DNA of 64,000 nucleotides from Tretioscincus oriximinensis (lineage: Eukaryota > Chordata > Lepidosauria > Squamata > Gymnophthalmidae), in contig JAJVDF010000467.1 of NCBI GenBank assembly GCA_022410635.1, positions 479,289 through 543,288 on the forward strand, read 5' to 3'. This document shows positions 23,701 through 35,700 of the stretch, in pieces. A program made the translations under genes and the position numbers. Within the stretch, counting starts at the first letter, position 1. Each line of letters starts with the position of its first letter. Under the pieces are notes generated by a model. The model made no database searches. It was not told the origin of the DNA and was given only the letters and a program-made list of their open reading frames with translations.

Positions 23701-26700
23701 TTCTCTAGTTCCAAAATATCCCTCTTGAGATGTGGTGACCAGTACTGAACACAGTATTCCACATGTGGCCTCACTGCAGATTTATAAAGAGGCAAAACAA
23801 CATTTGCTGACTTGTTTTCGATTCCTTTCCTAATTATCACCAACACTGAATTTGTCCTTTTTGCTGCTGCTGCACACTGGGTTGACATCTTCATTGACTT
23901 GTCTACCAACACCTCAAGATCCTTTTCTTGCTCGGTCACAGAAAGCTTCGTTCCCATCAGGTGGTAGGAGTAGTTGGGGTTCTTTGCCCCAATGTGCATT
24001 ATCTTGCACTTGGCTTAAATTGAAGTGCATTCGCCACTTTAATGCCCACTCACCCAATTTCAAAAGATCACTCTGAAGCTCCTTACAATCATTTTCACTT
24101 TTCACTACCCTGAACAGTTTAGTGTCGTCAGTGAACTTGGCTACTTCACTATTTACCTCGGCATTCAGATCATTTATGAATATACTGAAAAACAAAGGTC
24201 CCAGTACCCTGAGGTACTCCACTTCTTACCTCTTTCCACTCGGAGAACTGTCCATTTATTACTACCCCCTGTTTTCTATCTTTTAGCCAGTCTCCAATCC
24301 AGGACAGAGTCTGTCCTCTTAGAAAGGCATGATTTACCTTTGCAGAAGCCATGCTGAGTTTCAACTACCCATTTGCTATCACAATTATATTCTAAATGTA
24401 CAATTTGTCATTACTGCAACATTATAATATGTAAATACAGGCTAGGCATTCCACAACCTCCAAGTTGGTTGTATGTATATAAATAATCCATTTTGTGTCT
24501 CTTTTTTTCATTCCTTGTAACCATGTAAAAATATATCCAACTTGTTCAATATTTTGATAGAAATCAATTCAGGAAGAACTTGAACTATATAAATGTCTTA
24601 GGAAGTATAGTAGTTTTTATTATGTGAATTTTGGAACTCCTTATTAATCTTTTTCTCTTCCACTTCTTTAGGAGATTTTTAATCCCATGCCGAAACAAAT
24701 TAGTGTTGACTTTTGTCATTGTTCTTAAGGATTTTTGAATAATTATTCCCAGATATTTTGTTTATAATTATCAGTTTTCAAATTTGTTTTATTTCTAACC
24801 TGGGTGATACATTAAAGGAAATAATTTTTGATTCAAGACAAATTAATTTTCAAACTAGAATTCAAAATTAAATCCAAGATGGCGCCGATGAAGGCTGCCT
24901 CGGTGAAATGCTCTCAACTGATTTCTTCTTTTTCTTCATTTTCTACTACTCCCTGCAGTTCTCAAAGGACTTCATACTCCTGAATGTGTACTTAAGGAGC
25001 AGCTCTCTGTAACCTCTCCCCTATTATCTTTAAAAACATGGAAGAACTTTTAGCACAGGAGACAGCCATTTCCGGGCAACAATGGACTACCAAAAACAAA
25101 CACAGAAGGCAAAAACGAAGAGGTAAAAGGGCGGGAATTTTAAATAGACTAAGGAGTAAGGGAGTTAAAAAAAAAAACCACCCCGCTCCCTTCAATCTTT
25201 CTTACCAATTACGTTTACTTGCCAATAAGATGGATGAAATACTTCTTTTAAACAGATGCAATTTTGATTTTCACAATGCATCTGCCCTATGCTTTACTGA
25301 AACCTGACTAAACGAGGAAATTGATGATAATAGTATGCACATACCAGGGTTTCAGATACTTCGTTCAGACAGGATTGCAGAATTATCAGGGAAGAAAAAG
25401 GGAGGAGGCTTATGTATATATATCAACAAAAGCTGGTCTCATAACAATAATTCAAAAATTCTGTGATGAAAACCTGGAGTCCTTACTTATTAACTGCAAA
25501 CCATTCTATTCTCCTTGAGAGATCAATTCTCCTTGAGAGATCAATTCATTCCTAATATTTTTGGTTTACGTTCATCCACAAACATCTGTAAAAAAGGCAT
25601 TAAGAACTCTAGCTGATCAGATTATGGAGGCTGAAGCCAAATATCCTGATTCATTGGCAATTATTTTGGGAGATTTAAACAAGGCAAACTTAAGGGAAGA
25701 ACTACCAAAATATTTCCAGCATGTCAATTGTCACACCAGAGGCAAGAATATCTTAGACCACTGCTACACCACACTAAAAGATGCTTATCGGTCCTTACCA
25801 CGAGCAGCTGTGGGCCACTCCGATCATTGCATGATTCACCTTGTACCTGCTTACAAACAAAGATTTAAAGCCACAAAACCAACAATCAAACCAGTGAGGA
25901 CTTGGACTGAGGAGGCAAAGTTAAAGCTACAGGCTTGCTTTGATTGCACAGACTGGAATACTTTTAAAGACACCTCTGCAGACCTGGATGAACTCATAGA
26001 TACTGTAACATCATATGTCAGCTTCTGTAAAGACCTATGTGTACCAACCAGGAACTTAAGAATATACAGTAACAATAAACCTTGGTTCACAGCTAAANTC
26101 AAGCAGNTACGTCATTCCAAAGAGGAAGCCTACAGAAAAGGTGATAGAATACTGTACAATCAGGCCAGAAATGTACTAACAAGGGAGATCAGAGCAGCAA
26201 AAAGAAACTACTCTGAAAAAGCTAAAGAATCAGTTCTCAACAAATGAACCAGCAAACAGCATATATATATATACTGAGAGCATATGCACCAAAGACAAAT
26301 TCCTTGTGTGTCCAATCACACTTGGCCAATAAAGAATTCTATTCTATTCTATTCTATTTTTGAAATTATGAATGGTATTGTTCAATTCTTCAGTTGCGTC
26401 GGCAGGATCCTCTAATAGGATCGTGACACTGTCTGCATAAAGGTTGATTATAAGCTGATGAGGTTCAATTGTATATACCCTTAACCCTTTATGCTTGTCA
26501 AACTGAATTAGACAAAAATTTCAATGCAGAGTAAAAAGCAATGGAAAAAGAGGACAAACTTGCTGCGTTTCATTTAATAACTTGGACACTGAAAGACCTT
26601 GATTCACATTTATTTTTAAAGTATTATCTTTATATAATGTTTTTAATAGGTGACAAAAGCCATCACACAATCCAATTTTTGACAGGTTTGTTTTAAGGCT

Positions 26701-29700
26701 TCATGATTAATGGAACTGAATGCTTTGAATATATCTAATTTCAACAGAGCTAGTTTATTTTGATAATGTTCAGCATGATATAGTGCATTTATTACTACTC
26801 TTATGTGTACAGATTTTTTAAAAAAAGAAATCCACTGAAAAAAAGTAAAATGTATGTCATTGATGATTTTCATTCCAGTTTCTGAATTCTAGATTTAAAT
26901 TCTAAGTTCCAGCTTCTATTCCAGCATCAGCTTCCTCACAACTAAGCTTTATTCCACGTACAATCTACTTTTACTGTGAGAAGACCCATTACCATAGTGG
27001 CAGGGCATTTCTTTCAGCATTTTCTAACTCATGTGAACCTATATTACATCCTTGCCCAAATGTTAAATCCAGTTTCACTATACTTTTACTGAAGGAACCA
27101 GTAAAGTGGTGGGCAACAATGCAACCCCACTATGTTCTGAGGAGGATGGGAACCCCTCTCACCTCACCAGGGACTCCTCCAGAGCAACAGGACTTCTCAC
27201 GCCCTTACACTACAGCGTGGCTTGCGTCGTCACCCACCACTGCACTGGAAGTGAGGCAAAATGCTCCCTTTCCCTATGGCCTTTCCCTTTCTCTGTGAAA
27301 CCTACTCAGAGCCCTTCCCCACCTCCCTTCTCCCAGTTAGGTCAACGCCATGGATACACCCCACACATGCATGAGCTTGCAGATTAGAGTTTGATGTTTG
27401 AGGATGAACACAAGGCCTACATAACACTGGATGATTCTTAGGAGCAGCTAATGTTCAGTCTGCAAAGTTTGACCCTGGAAGCAAAATTGACCCTGGACTT
27501 TGTTACAGTCAAGCTGATTGACTGCCAAAAACAGAGGGATTTCTAACATACAAGACATGCAGTGGAGGCAGCACAGAGTTGTGAGAAGGCTTCAAATGGG
27601 GGTGGTGTTTTTATTAGAACTCCACATCACACATGGCAAGTTTTTGCAATGCCAATGTCACGCAGAAAACCAAGAAGGGGCAGAAAGATAGCAAGAGAAC
27701 TGTGGCTGGAAAAAGAAAAAGTCGGGGAAAAGAGTTGTTGATAACTAGTGACTCAAACAGAGACACTGGTTGGTTGGTGGAACACTTAATAAACAATCTC
27801 TGTTGTCTGGCGATGATTCTGAGCCTTCAGTTGACCGTGTTTGTCTGGCAGATGGGTCATTTGCATCTGTCCAGCTGCAAGGAACAGCTTTTGTACTTTT
27901 ATTGGACAGGTTTATACCGAATGTACTGTATGTGCCAAGTCTTGAATTTTGTCTACTGCGTGTTGCAACACTGACTTCAGATGGGTACACAGTGCTTTTT
28001 CAAAAGCACTAGTATTAAGAAAGGGGACACAGTGTGTGCCAGCAGGATTCTTAAGAACAAACTTTGCTCAATGCTTGCAATGAGAAGCAAACTAATGTGT
28101 CATTGGTGTGTAACACACCGTCACATAGGCTGACCAGATGACCACCTTTTGGGTGGGTGTTGAAAACCCGTTTTTAGGGTGCCTCCTGTTTTTTTCTAAG
28201 GAAAAAAAAAGTTTTTTCGAAAAAGAATCTTTTTTTTCCGAAACAAACTGAAAAACACAGGCAAGCAATTTGCATATAGACTTAATAAAATAACAGATAG
28301 CACAAAGATTTGTAATGTAGAGAGAGTGACGTTATATAGAAACACAAACTGACAAAGACAGTCAAAAGAATTGCCCATAGACTTAGTAGAAAATTAGAAA
28401 CAGACAGCAGAAGGATCTATAAAGGAGAATCAGTGACATTAGATAGAAACACAAACTTACATATACAGGCAAGCAATTTGACAATAGACTTAGTAAAATC
28501 ATAGGAGCAAACAATACAAAGGTCTGTAAAATGAGGCAGGAGGAACAATAAATAAACTAAACTGACATTAATGTTGCAAAATAGACTGGACAGATCTTAA
28601 CAATGACTCCTTCCTATATAGAGGACACAGACGCAGATACAAATATTATAAACCATATTACAAACCATAATTAAGGACAAAATTATTAAAAACATGGAGA
28701 AGCACACAATGCTGAATGAAACTCAGCATGGCTTCTGCAAAGGTAAATCATGCCTTACTAACTTGCTAGAATTATTTGAGGGTGTTAACAAATATGTAGA
28801 TAAAGGGGATCAAGTTGATATTGTCTACCTAGATTTTCAGAAGGCTTTTGATGAAGTCCCTCATCAAAGGCTCCTAAAAAAGCTCCACACTCATGGTATA
28901 AGAGGACAGACTTTGTCCTGGATTGGAAACTGGCTAAAAGATAGAAAAGGGTAGTAATAAATGGACAGTTCTCTGAATGGAAAGAAGTAAGAAGTGGGGT
29001 ACCCCAAGGGTCTGTACTGGGACCTTTGCTTTTTAATATATTCATAAATGATCTGGATGCCGAGGTAAATAGTGAAGTATTTACCTGACGACGCTAAATT
29101 GTTCTGGGTAGTGAAAATGATTGTAAGACACTCCAGATTGATCTATTGAAATTGGGTGAGTGAGCACCAAAGTGGCAAATGCACTTCAATTTAAGCAAGT
29201 GCAAGGTCATGCATATTGGGGCAAAGAACCCCAACTACTCCTACCACCTGATGGGAACCACCTTTCTGTGACTGAGCAAGAAAAGTATCTTGGAGTGTTG
29301 GTGAACAATTCAATGAAGATGTCAATCCAATGTGCAGCAACAGCAAAAAAAAGGCAAATTTGATGTTTGGGGATAATTAGGAAAGGAATAAAAAACAAGT
29401 CAGCAAATGTTGTTTTGCCTCTTTATAAATCTGTGATGAGGCCACATTTGGAATACTGTGTTCAGTTCTAATCACCACATCTCAAGAGGGATATTGTGGA
29501 CCTAGGAAGGTGTAGAAAAGGACAACAAGAATGATCAAGGGTCTGCAGCACCTCCCTTATGAAATCAGGGTACAACGTCTGGACCTCTTCAGCCTCCAAA
29601 GGCAACATTTGAGAGGTGATCTGATTGAAATGTACAAAATAATGCATGGGATGGATAGGGTGAATAGAGAAAAAATGTTTTCTCTATCACACAACACTAG

Positions 29701-32700
29701 GACCAGAGGGCCCTCCTTAAAACTGTTGGGTAGAAAAGTGAGAACAGACAAAGCAAAGTATTTTTTCACCCAGAGGGTCATCAGCCTGTGGAATTTACTT
29801 CCTGAAGAGGGGGTAGTAGCTAACAGCTTGGATAGCTTCAAGATGGGACTAGACAGATTTATGGACACCAGGGGCATAAATGGGTAATAGGATGGATGTC
29901 TGGATGCTGCTCCCGGGATGGAGCAACAGACAATACTCCTGAAATATCATTTGTCATGAACAGGTACATATTTTGCTTTTCTCTGTTCGGACTGCCCAGG
30001 TGCATCTGGTGGCCTCTGTGTGAGACAGAATGCTGGACTAGATGGGCTGTGGCCTGATCCAGTATGGCTCTTCTTATGTTCTTATGCAATAATAAAATCA
30101 GGAAAGACGAAAATGGGAAAAATAAATAAACCCTGAACTGAAATTAATTTTGCAGAAGAGACTGGAAAATTTTAAAGCAGGCCCTTTCTGCATACAGCAC
30201 AAGGACAAAACATCATGAGGCAAACTTAACACCATGTAGCTAGAGCCCGCTGCATAATCGTAAAGCAATGGGCTTATTGCACTGCTAGTGATAATAAAAT
30301 GAGAATCTGGGTAAATGCAACATTTTCATAACAATTTACAATTGGAAAAGAAACCAAAAAAAGCTGATCACTTTCCCCATTACTTTTTGCATTAGCAATA
30401 GAACCTTTGTTGAGAAACATCAATGACAATGAAAGCATAACTGGTTTTATGCCCTGTTGTATGTCTCTACACCTATAATTTTCTTGCAATTCCATCTAGC
30501 CAAGTTAATGATATACCAGATATTATAGAAGAATTTGGAAAATTTGAAAATATTTCAGGATTTAAAATTAATTTTAAAAAATGAGAAGCAATACATACAC
30601 AATTATATGCCAATTTAGGAGAAAATTAGACGGATTCTTTTTTGCTGTATTTTTAACTATACTGGAGAATTGCTGCAATAAAAATGGTAATTATTTCTAA
30701 ATTACTGTACTTATTTCAGACCTTTCTATTTATAATGACAGAACAAATTTCCACAAATTAACAATTCTCTATCTCAAAAGAAAAAAACACCACAGAATAA
30801 AGAAATCACAGTTACTAAGAGTCAGGGATAAGCAGGGTTGGGGCCCCCTCAATTGGGACCTATTATCATGCTTTCGTAGTTTGCAATACAGTGCTTCAAT
30901 CAAAAGATAGAAACTGGTGGGTTGAATATGAACATGAAGAACTACACAGTAATATTCACCACTAGCTAATAGGGAAATTAGAATCGACACCCCATAATAG
31001 GAATAATGGAAAAAATTAAGCGATATGTTAGTCCCTTTCCCCTCCCTTCATAATCCTATAAAATATGTTTCAGGGGTTGGCCATCACATTAAAATATGAT
31101 TAACATGATCAAGGAGATTATCTTCCAGAAGAAACATGGACAAACTGTTTACAACCAAAGAGTGAATACTGACTTTTATAGGAACCTGTCAGATAGGGTC
31201 AGAGATTTGAGCTGTAAAAAGATCTGCAACAGAATTCGAAGATAAACTGCATTGGCTCCTACAAATGTCTCAGGCTAAAATATTAATTAACCATGATGAT
31301 ACAGGACTGATTGCAAAAGCTACTGGGAACAGGAACTCAATTGTCAAGTGGATGAAGACAAATGGACTCACATCACTACAGTAAAATCAATAGGAGTCTG
31401 CTGGAGATGTGGTATCAACATTGGAGATTAAGCATGGTTGTGATAAATTGTTCAATGTTTCAAAAGTTCTGGTCAGCAATTGAAAATGAAATCAAATCAT
31501 CACTGTGTAACAACTTCCCCTCGCTGCAGAAGAAGCACTGTTGCATCTCTACAAAGAAAGCAACTCCAAAACAAGATAGTTATAAACTTTATAATAACAG
31601 TGGCAAAGTTACTAATCACCAGAACATGGTAATCACCTTCAGCTCCTTATCTCAACCTATAGTACCAAAAATATTGGACAAATTCTATACAAGGTAAAAA
31701 AAAAAGCGTTCATTCCGTGATACTGGTATGCCAAATGGATTTATGGTTTTATGATGTTAAAAATGATATTTTTGTATCTGTAGATATGACTTCTACTGGG
31801 TTAGGTGTTATTTGCTGCAAGAAGGTTTATTTGTAGCTTATTGTTACCTAAAGCAATGACATTGACCCAACAGAGCCATTAATTAAAAAAGAAATGCTAG
31901 CTATAGTATCTGGATGTACAAGATTCCAACAATTTATTTATGCCACACAAGTAAGGGTGGAGACTGATCATTCTGGGTTGAGCCTTATTTAATAATTTTG
32001 GGGTTGTTTTTAAGACTTTGGAAAGCATTTTTTAAAAAAAGGCAAAGCCATTACATTGGGCTCAATCCAGAATACAAAAATGGATGCAACTTGGCAAAAC
32101 TAATATCTGTGTGTAACCTGGAAAAGAACTTGTAACAGTTGATTCGCCTGTCTATAGCATTTCTGAGAAAAGATGAAGAATTTGGTACTGAGCAGATCTA
32201 TCTGTTTGTTTGATCTTGTATTTGCCTATATCGAATTCTAAACAATTTAATGAAACTGTGAGATTTGCGTCTACAACAGTATTATTTTGAAAGTCCTCAG
32301 AGCAAAGTATGATCTGCCAAAGGAAATGAAACTATGTTTAAATGAAGGTCTTGTTTCCTCAGAAACTGAAGAATGAAATGTTGAATACAACTCATGAAGG
32401 ACATCTAGGAATAGAACTTTGCAAAATAAGGGCCAGGGTTGTGTTGTCCAATAAAGGCAACACTTCAAAACGTGTAGAAAACACACAGAAAATGGGAATT
32501 TATAATTGTGGCTTTCATGGGGAAAGAATTCTTGTCATGGTAGTGTACTATTCAAAATACTCATAAGTATGTTACCTGAAAGACTAATAGGAAACTTTTT
32601 GATGTCTTTTATAGGCATGGCAATCCTGAGGAAACTGTGATAATGGGCCTCAATTTAGATCCAATGAGTTTTATTTTGTTTGCAAAAGAATGGTACCTCA

Positions 32701-35700
32701 TGCAAACAATTTCTAGTCCCTGTTATGCACAATTTAATATATTGGTAAAAAGAGCAATCCAAATGTTTAAGAAAATAGACAAGATGGCACTGATACATTT
32801 TTAAGCTTTTTAACTTATAGAGACAATCTATTATTAAGTGAAAAATCAGTTGAACAACTAAGAACCAAACATTCCAAATAAAAATACTATTATATTTGCC
32901 CCCTTTGGAAAAAGCAGATAAGGTGCATATTAGGTGAGATAAAGAGTAGAAACCGGATCAAGTAACTGGAAAGCACAGTGCACTAAGAGCTTATATTTTG
33001 CAGTTGAATAATAATGTGATCTACTGGCAAAACAGAAACAATTTTAAGCTATTAAGGAATCTGTTGCATCATGTCAGCAGAGGTCAGAGATAGGAGATAA
33101 TAAGTGAAAGCATGTACAGTAAGATACAAATATAATAATTTAAAAGAGAAGAATTGTAAGGACTTCTGAAAGGTTTGATTTTTGAAAAAAAGGGAAGGGA
33201 AGATGTTATATGGTGCACCAGAAAGTTAGCTTACTCTAAGATGAATAATATTATAATTAATAACAGATGTTTTATGGATGGAGCCTGTTGGTAGTAGTTT
33301 GTGTTAATACTTGTGTGTATATTGACATGGGAATGTAAGACCCACTAATCCAGAATAATGGGTAGACCACATTAATCAGTACCAGTGATGACTGTTCCAT
33401 AATAAGCAGTAGTGCATCCACCAGATGAGATTTAAATGAGTCCGGACATGGCTATAAAGGGTTATGTAAAATCTGCATTGTTTCCTTGGTTTTAATGCTG
33501 CACAATCTGTTTAATGCAGATTGATGTTACAGATAACCTGGATCAACCAAATCCTGATTTGCTAATGCAGAGTTAGAATGGTAAATGCATAAAGGCCCAA
33601 AGATTCTTGAGTTCTACAAAGGTGACTAGAAAAAGGAAGTTTCTCTCTCTCATGCTCCAAGGATGGATTGCACATAGGTATCTTTCTTCTCCCATAATGG
33701 TCAATACATTGATTTCAGTACATTTTGGAATTTTACGTTGTGTACAACTTTACTTAAGGTGAAAAAGGGGTGAAAGGAGAAGCTTACCAAGTAGTTGAAC
33801 TTTGTTCTCTGGGCTTTGAACAAGAACGGAACTCACAGAATCCAGGTTATCATAATTACTGCACCCAAGTGGACCAGTCCTTGTTTCAGTGACCTAAGCA
33901 AAAAAAGATTACAGGTTCACTATGAATAACAATTGTTTTTAACAAAGTCAACTTAGCCCCGCTATGTCTCCTTTGAACAGAAGTCCTTTAGAAGTATATT
34001 AAGAGTCCCCTATTACTTTAATCAATATTACATCCATACCGGTGCCATCTGTTTTGGATTAAGCAGTGGTGCATACAGATTTAGAACCTGAGGATGGGCA
34101 TACCTGCAAGGGAAATGCACTGAGTCTTCATAGTAGCATGCATGATGTTAGTTCTAATGCTCTCTAATGTAGAGTTAGTCTGAATTAACCAAATTTCGAT
34201 TTACAAATACAGATTTGGCATAGTAACAGCGGAATTTCCATTGGAGCCCTTAAATTACTAATATTTGGGACTCTAGGAGCCAGAGCCAGATGGGATCAAA
34301 GAGGCAGAGCAATCCTTATTCATGTGGGGAATTTCCTTTTAGGGAAAACATATTCCTATGGGGAAAGGAAATATTGACCAGGGTTTTCATATACTAGTGG
34401 AATTAGCCTGCAGTGTTACGGTAATGCAATGGGCTCCAGCCTCTCCTCTCCCTTGTTCCCATCCATGTCTCCACCCAATCCCTCTTTCACTTGCTCCTTC
34501 TTTGTTTCATTCCTTCTTTTCTTCCGTTTTCCTTTCCTTCCTTTCCCTCCCAGTACTGGTCCTTGGGGTATTCCACCTTTCACATCCTTGCACCCAAAGG
34601 ACTGTCCATTTATTATTTCCCCCTGTTTTCTTTTAACCAATTTCCAATCCAGGACTCTATTCTCTGAAGGCTGCCAAAGTTCCAAGCTCTGTCATTGGTC
34701 ATTGTACCTAAGAATGTTGGACTGTCCCACGCACCTTTTATTAATGATTGTTTGTTTATATATATAGGATCCTTGTTAGCAATATGTTATATATATGATC
34801 CTTGTTAGCAATGTTGCCAGAAGCATATCAGTCCTTATGCCACATCTATGAAGAGTCAAGCCCTTTACTAGTAAACAGTACAACTTTACTTTTGATCAGA
34901 AAAAAAATAATGCAGTGTAACATATTCCTATGGGGAAAGGAAATATTGACCAGGGTTTACATATACTAGTGGAATTAGCCTGCAGTGTTACGGTACTGCA
35001 ACGGGCTTTGTTTGAAAACTACACAGAGAAAACTACTTATATATACACATACATTTTTCAGGCTATTCAAACCTAAAATAAAAACTCATCTTATTGTCTC
35101 TCTCATCAGAGTCAAAGAGAAAGTCGTAATTGCTGTGCCAGCAGAATGTTCATGGCTTTTTAAATTCAACCAATTCCCTGCTTGCATGCCAGGCTGTAAA
35201 AAATTCCAACAGCTTTAAGGTATAAAAGGCCATGCATTTACTTTCAAACATTTTCCGGTACTGAATGAGCTTAAGCTGAGTTTGCACAGAATTCAATAAT
35301 GCACTATAAAATCATTTTACAACTGTGGCAATCCAAATCTGGGAGCATTTGGATGTTTTGTTCTGGACTGACCTGGCATTTAGAAACAGCACCATCAGAG
35401 CAGTGGGCCATTAAGAAGGGAATCCGCACAAACTGCTGGTTGAAAGGTAGAAGAGAAGGCGCAATAGTCTTCATACAGCTACGATCCCTTCTCTTGAATT
35501 GCCTCTTCAACCTCCCAGCTCCATATCTCCCCCTGCCCATCAACAGTGATGAAAGCCCCTTATTACAACTCTCCCCCCTCCTACTACCTGGCCTTGGTGA
35601 CACATAATCAACCTCCCCACCATAAGTATTTATAATAAATAAAATGCGTCCCCACCCAGAAAATAAAAATCCACACACTCAATTACAAACCTGAAAAGAG

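Larger units (their letters stand above)
21785..26900 (-). mobile_element. L1-type LINE, minus strand, broken by later insertions
   Basis: Minus-strand pieces line up in L1 ORF2 order. 26643-26873 contains reverse-transcriptase motif A ([15 protein letters not shown]). 26390-26520 contains the degraded active-site box [14 protein letters not shown]. 21990-22560 and 24370-24860 hold further AT-rich L1-like sequence with Phe/Ile-rich broken frames. The unit is interrupted by the L3-like LINE (24870-26357), LINE-A (23345-24362) and CR1 (22600-22990). Continuity across all gaps is inferred, not proved. Confidence 0.55.

Noticed and set aside
25561..26247. 228-codon open frame as a host gene
   Set aside because: Endonuclease motifs (ILGDLN, GHSDHC) and the (ATTCT)n tail identify it as LINE sequence.
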